Shown here one piece after another: positions 34,735-44,989 of a stretch of DNA of 64,000 nucleotides. The notes beneath the pieces were generated by a model. The model was not told where the DNA came from, ran no database searches, and worked only from the letters and a program-made list of their open reading frames with translations. Within the stretch, counting starts at the first letter, position 1, and each line of letters opens with the position of its first letter. The stretch spans positions 186,001-250,000 of the forward strand of contig JAMXBD010001449.1 of assembly GCA_024138025.1 (NCBI GenBank). The letters run 5' to 3'. The position numbers were made by a program, and so were the translations under genes. The stretch comes from Combretum micranthum (lineage: Eukaryota > Streptophyta > Magnoliopsida > Myrtales > Combretaceae).

Positions 34735-35325
34735 GCCATGTTTAAACGTCGCTAAATAAAATAACAACCACACACGTAGACGTCGCCAATGCATTAGAAT
34801 AGCCACGTGTAAATGTCGCTAAATAAAAATAACAACCACTACCTACATGTAGACGTCGCCAATGTATTAGCATAGCCACATGTAAACGTCGCTAAATAAA
34901 TCACAATGTGGTCCACAAACATATATGAAGCTTATTCAACCTGTGTATGGCCACGGTTAAACATCGCCAATTATGTAATTTACTTACGTTTACACGTCAC
35001 TAATAAAAATGTTTACCCACGTTTAAACGTCGCCGATCACAAGTTTCCCTCCTTTTATATTTGGTGGGATGGATATTAGTCATATTTAGCCACACATAAG
35101 TGTGACCAAAACATGATAATAGGTCATGTTTAAACGTGGCCTAACAAAGTGTATTTGGCTGTCAAACTAACATTGGCGACGTTTCAATTTTTAACATTAC
35201 TTATTAAATCTGCGACTGACCTTTTGCGATGTCTATAGGCCACGTGTAAAAAAACGTGACCAAAAATTTTTGGTCACGTTTTTTTAATGTTTAGCCATGT
35301 TTATTAGACGTAGCCAAAGGCTCAT
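34735..35325. repeat. Right subterminal repeats of the CACTA element
   Basis: At least eight copies of a word such as AGCCACGTGTAAATGTCGCT or its variants (CATGTTTAAACGTCGCTAAA, CACGTTTAAACGTCGCCGAT), with CTAAATAAAATAACAACCAC spacers repeated two or three times. The density and mixed orientation are typical of CACTA subterminal arrays. Confidence 0.8.
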
Positions 35326-35576
35326 TTTGTTGTAGTGATATGGTAACTGATTCTTGGTCTCATGGCCTATGTTATACTTTACGATGGGTGCGGTTACTTA
35401 CTCTCAAGAGATCTCTTATTTGATCTTTGAAAGCCAAGCTTTCACCTCGTAACACCATTTTTCTAATTTCTCAAAAGTTCAAATGAAAATAAATGATAAT
35501 GCATTTATAGGCTCTTAAGCTTGATGATATCTATCAAGTCACCTTAGTAATTGACAAATGAAATGGAGTATGCTAA

Positions 35577-36162
35577 TGTTAGGGTGCAAGTGTAAGAATC
35601 CCACATGGGAAATATAGGTCTTATATGAAGAGTTTATAGAAGAGAAGACCCATCGACTTAATGTTTTGGGTTATAAATGGTGTCAAAAAGCCCATTTATG
35701 TAATCCTTCACAAAGCCTATTGGATTTCTCCTCGTTGAAGGCACACTCCAGATCCTAACAAATGGTATAAGAGCTTGGTTTAGTTGAGAAACTCCCATGG
35801 TTAGCCCACCATGTGGAAAGAAAAGCTTTATGGTGTTACTTGTTTGTGAAACACATGTATGGTGAGTAGGTAGGGCCACTTACAAAGCGGGTTTAGTGGA
35901 GTCAATTTGATAAGCTCTTAAAGGGGTGTATGGCCTACCCCATTGTGGAGACTCACACTTGAGGGGAAGATTATTAAGGTGCAAGTGTGAGAATTCTACA
36001 TGGGAAATATGGGTCTTGTGTTAAGAGTTTATAAAGGAGAATACCCATTAACCATTGCCTTAAGGTTTTGGGTTATAGATGGTGTCAAAAAGCCTATTTG
36101 TGTAATCCTTTACAAAGCCCATTGGATTTCTCCCCATTGAAGGTATACTCCAAATCCTAACA
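35577..36162 (+). mobile_element. TRIM (terminal-repeat retrotransposon in miniature)
   Basis: Two related direct repeats (35577-35760 and about 35971-36162) both contain AAGTGT(A/G)AGAAT, ATGGGAAATAT, GTTTTGGGTTATA, GGTGTCAAAAAGCC and ATTGGATTTCTCC, and both end ATCCTAACA. Between them a primer-binding site (ATGGTATAAGAGC) follows the first repeat and a purine tract (CTTGAGGGGAAGA) precedes the second. The internal part is only about 210 bp and non-coding. Flanks show CTAA on both sides, a probable four-base target duplication. The small size, LTRs, PBS and PPT without coding define a TRIM. Confidence 0.85.
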
Positions 36163-36780
36163 CTAATTTCATTCTATGCTCCTTACATTAGTCAAATTTT
36201 ATACATTCACTTGACTTCGTAAAACAATTGAGGACATGTGCTTTGCTTGATTTTTAAAATTTAATATTCATAAAATACTTATTTTGTAAAAGCAGTCAAT
36301 TTTTCTTAAATTTACTTAAACGATTAAATCTCCTTAAATATTTGCACAATCACTTCAGTTTTGTTAAATTTCTTATATTCATAGTTCTACTACAAGCATC
36401 TAAATGCTAGCTGTTTTCTAGCATGATCAAAATGTTCTAATCATGATGAAAGTGAGCTAATATCTGAACAATAAGAGTTAGTATCTAGAGGATAGTTGTA
36501 TATATCTCATTTTTATTCATTTCAGGTTTTAATTTACAATAAAAATCAATATTATATTAAAACCACAAATTAAAAACATTAGGAAAAAAAAAAGAGAAAA
36601 TCATCACAATAAGTATATAAGGAAAAAAAGAAAAAAAATAATTTTTTTTAAAATATATATATTTCTTGGCTTGATATAATACTAATTTTAATTATAGATT
36701 TATTTTGGACCCAATTAATACCCCATGTAAATGAGCTTATTTAATTAAGCCCACTTTTGAAGCCTTAAATATAATTTTTG
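36163..36780. other. AT-rich spacer
   Basis: No gene found. From about 36530 the A-rich run with TTTTTAAAATATATATATTT resembles the A-rich start of the gypsy-type LTR at 61800-61940, so the left part of the LTR-like fragment may begin here. Confidence 0.4.
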
Positions 36781-36969
36781 TGCAAACAAGAACAAAGCAT
36801 AGGCCAACAGTTTGTATGGATAAGCCACTTGCATGTATAAGGGAGACCTGGGTTTGATTTTGTATGGAACCAAATTACCTTTTTTCTCCTTATTTTTTTC
36901 CACAGCCAGATGAGGTAAGTGCATATGTCAGCGAGCGGTAGGTAAGTAGGTAGGTGAGCGTATTGAGCC

Positions 36970-36977
36970 TATAAATA
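36970..36977 (+). promoter_or_regulatory. TATA box of the LTR-like fragment
   Basis: TATAAATA, followed about 70-100 bases later by a purine-rich leader (AGAGAGGAAAAAAAACAG). The position inside an LTR fits the retroelement's own promoter. Confidence 0.4.
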
Positions 36978-37154
36978 CCTGACACATATCAATAAAAAGA
37001 ACATTGAAGAAAAACGCAAAATAGAGAGGAAAAAAAACAGAAGAAAGAGTTTGAATCTAAGTTAGAGCCAGCTCGAAGATGTTGGCAACCACTCCGGTAG
37101 CCACGACCTGACCCGACTCCGGCAGCTTCAACCCATCCAAGGAAGATTAATATG

Positions 37155-37198
<44 letters not shown>

Positions 37199-37199
37199 G
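37155..37199. repeat. (TTA)n microsatellite
   Basis: More than a dozen TTA units in a row within the LTR-like fragment; the related LTR at the right edge has an equivalent run at about 63043. Confidence 0.9.
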
Positions 37200-37670
37200 T
37201 AGTCTTTATATATATATATACATATGTATATAGAATGTGATTTTTTTTATTATTATTGTTATGGTTATTATTATTATAATTATTATCATTATTAGTTAAA
37301 AAAATGAGAAAAATAAAATATATAGATATAGTATGTGTATATAAATATATATATGTATAAGATATATGTATTAATACTTATAAATACATAGAAATGTAAA
37401 AAAAAAATGTATAACTAAAAAATAATAAAAAATTTTGAGACATAGAAAAATCATTTTCTAAAATAAGGAAAAATGGATCTGATAGTTCATAGGATCTCAT
37501 ACAAAATCTGTTTTAAGGAAAAAAATTAAAATTTAATAAATTTAAAGCTAAAAGAGTTTTAAATCCTATAAATCACCAATAGATTAAAGTTTTATAAAAA
37601 AAACTACGTAATGTCTGATTCCGATTAGCGGTACGTAGGCACCTCCAGGGCAACATAAAAAAAAAAAAAA

Positions 37671-40300
37671 AAATTGTTCCATCACATTATCTTGTAAATT
37701 TTGAGTCAATTAATTTATTGTAACTATTAAACGGTCTTGTTATCAATTTGTATATAAAATTGTAAATTTAGGAATTCATGATATTTGATTCTTTTTTTAG
37801 CATTAAAAGGATAAATTTTAAATTATGAATTTTAAGTGATAATCGTATGGTTTTAATAAGGTAGCATCCGATCCAAAATCTCTGGTTTATAAAATTTGGT
37901 TTTAAATCAAATATAGATAGATACGCTAACAGTGGACATGTATGCTAATAAATATAAACATATATGCTAATAAATATATAGAACTACTCATATAGATAGA
38001 TATGCTAATAGTGGACATGTAGTTTTTCATGAATATGTCATTCTTTATCTGCAAGTGACACCTCCACAACACCTTAACCAACCCCCTTTGGCATCCATTC
38101 TACCAAGACCCATAATATTTTTAACTCGGCCTCACTAAAGCCAAGCCTATTGTTCGCGCAACCCCTCATTCTCTTGTTTAGGCATGCTTACATAGTCAAA
38201 AACTTTATTTATTGACAACTAGTATTCGCAGAATCAAATGCTTCTTTTATTTTAGAAATTTTTTATTTTTTTAATTTATTTGATACATGTCAAGTGCTTA
38301 TTCATAGGAATGGGAAGAAGATAACATTTTATAATAGCAATTTTTTTTTTTTTAATGTACATCTACCATTTTGGTCATACTTAGAATTATTATGGAGCAT
38401 TATTAAATTATTCTACATTTCTAACCATTCTACTTTCAAACTTATGTATGGTTTTCTACAACTCGCATTGTTTACCGATTGCTGCTACCCATGAACTTTT
38501 AGATCATTTGTTGTTGGGACTGTGAGCTCTAAACTCTCTACATGGACTTTTAATCTATCATACGATGATGGCCATTTTGTAAACGTATTACTAAATAAAG
38601 GATTTCAAATGTAAAATTTGAATCCTACCCTATTGTTTATTAAACCTTAGCATATAGCCACTGTATCCAAAACCCAAAATTAGAATTAGTTCTTTACATA
38701 TTGTTGTTGTTGTTGTTGTTGTTGTTATTGAATTTAACACCGTTATTTTGCTAAATTCTATGTCGTATTCTACAAGTATGATAATGTTATAGACTACCAA
38801 AAACACTTAGATGCAATCGTTCTGTTTTCTTCTCTTCTCCTAAGAGGGTACCAGTAAACTGTAAAACCATTAGACACGTAAATCACCATGGAAAATCACC
38901 CTCAGAGACGACTTTTCCTAGCAAGAGGACGGCAATAGCCAAGAAAAAACAGGACGAAGACTGGAATTGCTAGTCTCCCATTCACTACAAAATTGTCCGT
39001 CCTTTTCTAGGCCTTGTGATATATAACATATGTCATGTCACCCGCACAATGAGAAATGTCTTGGTATTTCAATAATACACCCATATACTAAGACTCCGTC
39101 AAAAGTAGCACTAGGATTGCAATAATTGAAAGGATAAAATTAAGATTGCGAGCAGGGACAGGTGCAGGATTGTAATTAAGAGGGGCCAAGTTTTCTCTTT
39201 TTAATTTCATAGTGGATTTATCCATATTACTAAATCATTTCGTTTTATAATTGCAGTACATATCATGAGATATTGATTATTAATTTATTTGGTTAAAATA
39301 AAATAAAAAGAGAGATCATAACACGTGAAAAAAAAAAAAATACTAAAATCTTGATTACATAAAGTATTATATTTTCATGAATGTTTAGAAACTTAGTAGA
39401 ATATTGTATAGAAAATTTATGCCATAATAGGGCTCATTATTTGTATGAGACAGTTGATAATAATTATCTATATTTAATGACATTTTTATTATTGGGGAAA
39501 AAATGAATAGAGGGTGAAATCCTCCTCCAAATTGTAATGATGTATCCCCATTTACATTTCTACACAAGATTGGATTTGTATGATAATCAAGTCATGATAA
39601 ATTTTTAATTACAAATTGAAACCTTTTTTATATTATTTTTCATACCATACCATTGCTGTCCTTTGAAATGTAAAAAGTAAACATGAAATATTATAAAATA
39701 CATTTTACATGTAATAAAAATTATAGGAGATTTGTAAACATTGAAAGAATTAACCTACTAAAGTATTTGAAAAACTGTTTTGATAATGTTTAAGGTGTTT
39801 CATCACTAATGGTTTAAAGATAATATTATTTTAATAAGTAGAGTTGATTACATTTTAAATATTAACTAATAAAAACTAAAAAAAATTGGGGGATTAAGGT
39901 CCCTTAACCTATCATAAATTGATCCATAATATTTAACGCTATCTAGCAAATTATAAGTAATATATAATACCATAAATTATGTAGATATCATTTTATTTTG
40001 TATTTTAATTGAATCAATTTTATAAGAAATTTATCTACAATTAAATGATGCAGAGTTGCTGCACACTTGCTAGTAAAAGACAAAAGTGGCAGCGGGGCAA
40101 TTTGATAACTTATACAGTAGCTGCTCAATAAACAAAAAAGCGTGGAAGCAAAGATTCGATCAAAGCATAGAAGACATGTAAAACAAAAGCCTCACAACTC
40201 CGCTACTTGTCAAGCTTTTAGACAAAAGTGTTTTAACACTTAATTTATTCTATCTATGTTTCTCTTCATTATATGTTTAATATTATAATAACATTCTCGG
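37671..40300. other. Intergenic region, no genes recognised
   Basis: AT-rich. It holds a (GTT)n microsatellite (38702-38726) and a tandem of ATATGCTAATA-containing words around 37920-38020 (ATAGATAGATACGCTAAC and ATAGATAGATATGCTAAT). No supported open frame. Confidence 0.5.
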
Positions 40301-40329
40301 GGTTAGGGTGGGTTGGGGGTGCACCCCCT

Positions 40330-40880
40330 AAATTTGTCCGTGGTTGCGAACAAGCCAAGCTTTTCAAGGTTTGGGCTCGGCTCGTTTATCTAAATGAGCT
40401 TTATTTCATGCTCAAGCTCAACTTGTTTACAAAATCGAGCTCAAACCAAGTAGATTTGTTATCAAGCCTAAAGAGCTTTTATCGAGCTTGAAATTAAAGT
40501 TCGAGCTTGACTCATTTAAATAGTTTTTTTTCATTTTTTTTGAACTAAAAATAATATATAAGAGTTGTTAAATATATATTGACCAACCAAAATATATATA
40601 TATACATAATATATATTAAGTAGAAATTAGTTTTATTTTTAATTATATATTAATATATCATAAATATAGAGCTTATAAATTTGCTAGCAAGTTTGTTAAC
40701 GAGTCTTCTTGCGAGCTTGTCTACGAGTCTATTCACGAGTCGACTTATGAGCCTAAGTCAAAACTTGAGCTCGGCTCTTTTAGATAAATGAGTTTTATAT
40801 TAGGCTTGAGCTTGATTTACTTACTAAATGAGCACAAGCCAAACCAAACCTAAAGTGAGTTGAGCTTCAATAGCTTGGCT
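40330..40880. repeat. Dispersed repeat, copy 2 (partner of 4085-4620)
   Basis: Starts near CAAGCCAAGCTTTTCAAGG and contains GGGCTCGGCTCGTTTATC, then ACTCATTTAAATAG, a T-run, GAACTAAAAATAATATATAAGAG and a second arm with GAGCTCGGCTCTTTTAGATA. The first and second arms are imperfect direct repeats of each other (CTCGGCTC[GT]TTTA[TG]..AAATGAG). The overall layout equals that of the first copy. Confidence 0.6.
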
Positions 40881-41928
40881 CGTTATTGCATTAAAAGGAA
40901 TCCACTGAAACTACTCTATTCCTCAAAATCTCTCATTATTTCTAACTATGAACCAAATAAACCATAAACACAGTCCCTCAAACATTAGTCATCTCCTTAG
41001 TTACTCAAAAATGTGTAAAAGTAATTAGTTACTATTACATATGTATGTTAGATATGATACTTTGATAAATGGTATATTATATGTGTGATTTTTTTATAAT
41101 CTGTTAAATCACATTTTATTTTATATTGATATTTTGGCAATCAATTTTATATGACTTGTATTGTGGTAAACCTATCTGATCCCTTTTTTCTTTCTTCCAC
41201 TAACAAACTAGACTTTTTTTTCTCTCTTTTTTTCCCCTTTAATTTTTTTCAACCTGTCCTTATTCCTTTAAACAAGAGAAAATTGTTTGATCATATTTTC
41301 AGTCGCTTTTATTTTTTACCAAATATATATACTGATTATAATTCTTTTTCTTTATGCAATTTTAAAACTACTTATACATTTTTTCCCCTCAAATCACGAA
41401 TCATACATATAATTTCAATTTTCAATAAATATTTTATTTTATAAATCTAATTACATTGCTTCATTTAATTTTCTCCACGGGTATAGGATTATGTATCCAC
41501 TACTATAAATGTATATACATATAAATACACACATTAAAACAAGGGATGTATACCCAGTCAAACATACGAACTCGATTATCCCATCTTCCCTATATGTATA
41601 TCTTCGAGTCAAGGTCTTCTCGACAGCGTGTTCCATTAACAGCCATGGTTAGATTACTAAGGTAGTATTTTTCAAGAGAGGTTCGATGAAATCAACGTTT
41701 GGAAAAGGGTCCAATGTGAAATAATGTAATCACTAAGGTAGTTCACTTAGTCAACAATGGAACCCAATTTTCCAGTCTACTCTTTTATCTTTTTCCCTCA
41801 GACATGGTCTTCTTCTTCTAGATGATGTGATCTCTAGGGAATTGATATCATGCCCTTTTTTAGTTCTTGAAATAAAAATCCCTTATTTGCTCATGAAATG
41901 GTACCATTCACTTCCTCTCATCACAATG
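40881..41928. other. Region upstream of unit C
   Basis: AT-rich; a T-rich stretch at 41170-41250. No gene. A single AGTCAAC word near 41749 sits where other units carry the paired W-box module, but the module itself is not recognised here. Confidence 0.45.
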
Positions 41929-42707
41929 AATTCCCAACTCTCATCATCTCTTACACTTCTTGTTTTTTCTATTTTGTATTTTGATTGGTTTGATCAATAT
42001 CCCTCCATGCCAGAGTAATGGCAGCTTATGACACTTGCAGCACTAGTTTCAACTGTGGCAGTATCAATGTCAGCTATCCCTTTTGGGGGGGTAATAGAAT
42101 CCGGGATTGCGGGTATGATAAGTTGGAGCTCACCTGTGTGAGCGGGGTGGCGAAAATTGACATAGCAAACGTCAACTACGCTTGTTAAATTATTATCCCA
42201 ATACTCAGGTTATGCAGATTGAAAGAGATGATTATACTAATGGGTTATGCTCTCCCAAATACACCAATACGACTCTTGATCCCACGCTATTTGAGTTGGT
42301 TAATGGCTACAATATTAGTCTAATATATGGTTGCCCTGCTATTAATTTCCCAGGTGTTCTAGGGCAATTTACTTGCACCGTGAGTGCTATTGCCAATAAT
42401 AATGGCTATACGCTGCAGGGAGCCATCGGTTTTGCGGTTTGTTATCAAAGCGTGGTGGTACCAATTTCAAACGACCGAGTTAATAGCTCTTCCAACACAC
42501 TGGATCTCCTCCAACGAGGCTTCGAGGTGAAGTTGAAGGTGGATGCTACATCATGTAATGAATGTACTCAGTCAAATGGAGTTTGTGGTTATGATGACTC
42601 TAGCAACCAAACAACTTGCTATTGTCAGAATGGAAGTTCTGGGTCTAAGCCATGTTCTGTTCCAACAACTGCAGATGGGCCTCAACCTCAAGGACAGTCT
42701 ACAGACG
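41929..42707 (+). pseudogene. LRK10L unit C: complete ectodomain exon with two frame breaks
   Basis: A leader starting at 41929 (MNSQLSSSLTLLVFSILYF) looks like a signal peptide but its frame ends at a stop at 42016. The mature frame opens at once: AYDTCSTSFNCGSINVSYPF, WGGNRIRDCGYDKLELTC, with all the GUB_WAK_bind cysteines and the YPFWG motif. A one-base deletion near 42178 shifts the frame; the remainder is open from 42182: VMQIERDDYTNGLCSPKY, then LLQRGFEVKLKVDATSCNEC, TQSNGVCGYDDSSNQTTCYC (WAK_assoc), to a donor (GACG|GTATGT) at 42708 in phase 1 like units D and E. This is the best-preserved ectodomain in the window, yet no linker or kinase exon follows before copia-4. Confidence 0.82.
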
Positions 42708-44985
42708 GTATGTATCTCAGCACTAATTTCCTCTCTTCAATTTTACAAATACTTGCTTTTACCTCTCAGTAGCTTATGAAAATATGCACTAAATACCAAA
42801 TAATCATTAAAACCCAAATCGTAATGCTCATTTTATGAGCTCTCGATATTATTTAAAAAAAAATGCATACTTTTAATAGTTATAAAAAAAAAAAAAAAGA
42901 AGGAAAATGCTTTTCACGATTTGAGATTTACATCCCAATTTAGGAATTTGTAATTATGCCTTGCTTTATTGCTATTGCTTTCCTCATTGATTGATGTATT
43001 TGCTTGCTATCCGGATTAAGAGAGAAAGTAAATAAAATTAGGATCTTCTCCTTTAGTACATTTCTGCCAAAACGGTCCCACAGGTAAAATAATAATAATA
43101 ATAAATTGTCTTTTTGATAATTAGTATTACAAAGTCCTTTTCGAGTTGTCCCAACTGCCAATAGACCTACGACATCTTTATCCAATTAAATTTTGCAAAA
43201 GTCCCATGAAGAACGGATGAAATTCGCATTACAGAAGGAAGAAAATTCCATAATGATTTGCTGTCTAACTAATGATACATTTCAATAACGAGTAGAATTT
43301 GCACTTATCTGGCAATTGGGTCATATCACTTAATGTATGTTGAACATTTATTTATCTTATTTTTCTAATTAAAGCAGTGATAATTACTTACCATTATAAT
43401 GGGTCACATATGTAATCCTCTTATAATTATTATTTTTTATCCACTTGTATTACCTGACCATTGCCCAACTATCTAAATAGGAAGTAATTGCATTCATACT
43501 ATATTCCTTGTATTTATTTTATTTATATTCTTTTTTTTTTGGCCGAATATTTTATTTATATTCATGATATATTGATTTGGGTGTATTAGGAAGCTTCAAA
43601 AATCTCTTGCATCTTTATAAATAAAGAATTAACGAGTTAATTTGAAAATTTAAAAATTTAGTAAAAATGAAAAAAATAAAGAAAAAAATTAAATTCAGTA
43701 AAAAAAAAAAATCCTTAACTTTCCATTCTTTCTTAAAATTATCCCTAAAATTTATAAATATCATCTTCTATAGTTACTTTTCTTAATAATTTGGCTTTTC
43801 AACGGGAACATTAAGAAAAGAAATTGTAAAATCAATCGAATTTTGTAATATTTCTTTTTCTCCCTTACCTCTTCTTTCTTCCTTTTCATTTTCCATAGTT
43901 TTCCTCAAAATTGTAAAAGTCCTCGTAAAATTCGTATCATCTTCTATATGCTAGTCTTTGCATTTGCATGATTAGACCAAATCCTCTTTCTTGGGTTCTA
44001 AATGTTACATACTACTTGTGTTTAAAACAGAGGGGTAATTGAGATGGAAAAAGGCAAAAGGAAAAAAAATATATAAATCAATATGCCATTCCATCTTCTT
44101 TTCCTCTTTATCAACAACGTGAAACTTAAGACGATAGTGATGTGAGATATTTAATTAGGAGATAGGCCAACCATCTTTGTCTTAATCTTAACAATATTTT
44201 CAATGATGGAAGTTGCTGGTTTTTTTTACTTTTTGATTGATGCCTCATGTTCCAAGTCAACAATTTTATAAATTGCATGGGTCCAAGAACATGAGTTAAG
44301 TACTTAATTAAAATATTAATATTTTAAGTGATTAAAAAGAATAATAAATGATTCATAAAGTGCCAATTACCTTGTAGTTTAGGGGCATCACTTTAATCTC
44401 TCCAAAGGATTTGTAAAGTGAATTAAACAAGACATTAATGCTTGACAAAATTAATTCAAGGTATCAATTTTTGGATAATTCTTAATTAATTTTTCTAGAC
44501 AAATACCCCACTAGACTTACTTTATAAAATGTTGATTTTTCTTTCTAATCACTTGAATCGTTGATGCTTTAGATGAACCTTATCTCAAATGTTGATACCT
44601 TCTAATATAATTTGTCCAATTTTAATATCAAAAGTGATATATTCTTATGTAAAAACAATTAAGCCCTTTGCATTTTGGTGGAGCAAATTAAATATTTTAA
44701 GTTTATGGGAAATTCAATTAAATCATTTACATTATAATTATATATTTGTATTGTGAATTTAGTTGAGTACTCCTTTTAGTGGTTTTTATTCAGTATAGAT
44801 ATCCCATGTTTAAATTACTATAATTACTACCTCTACTAATATTATCGTTACCATCATCCACTAGTACTACCATTGGTATCATATCATTACAATCAATACA
44901 ACATTAGTATCAAGTTAGTATAACCATCAAGTTAGATATCCATGATTGATAATATTGCTTCATTTAATGAATCCTTGCAAGTAAA
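42708..44985. other. Unit C intron remnant and spacer
   Basis: AT-rich sequence with no exon that resembles the linker or kinase exons of A and E. It ends at copia-4, whose 5' part is absent, so a deletion may have removed both the rest of unit C and the front of copia-4. Confidence 0.45.
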
Positions 44986-44989
44986 TATA

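Larger units (their letters stand above)
27271..35337 (+). mobile_element. CACTA (En/Spm-like) DNA transposon
   Basis: The right end reads TTTTGTTGTAGTG, the inverse of CACTACAACAAAA, the canonical CACTA terminus. The left end reads CATTACAAGAATTTTG, the same with one change. Both subterminal regions are dense in short CGTTTAAACGTCGCC / GGCGACGTTTGC-type words in both orientations (27286-27440 and 34735-35325), as expected for TNPA-binding subterminal repeats. Inside is a multi-exon gene with Transposase_24 features. Three-base flanks (TAT and ATA) do not match exactly. I did not find the TNP2/Transposase_21 catalytic transposase, so the copy may be non-autonomous. Confidence 0.82.
36780..37670 (+). 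repeat. Gypsy-type LTR fragment or solo LTR
   Basis: Shows the same parts in the same order as the LTR at 61758-64000: an A-rich start, a short GC-richer segment (CCGACTCCGGCAGCTTCAAC near 37110), a (TTA)n run, AT-rich sequence, and the end box GATTAGCGGTACGTAGGCACC at about 37623 (compare GGTTAGCGGATACGTAGGCA at 63851). A TATAAATA box lies at 36970. The TACGTAGGCA box occurs in many Tat/Ogre-type gypsy LTRs. No coding region is attached. Exact termini are not resolved. Confidence 0.55.

Noticed and set aside
42940..43185. Minus-strand open frame behind unit C
   Set aside because: No family resemblance and low-complexity leucine/lysine content; it lies in sequence that corresponds to intron 1.
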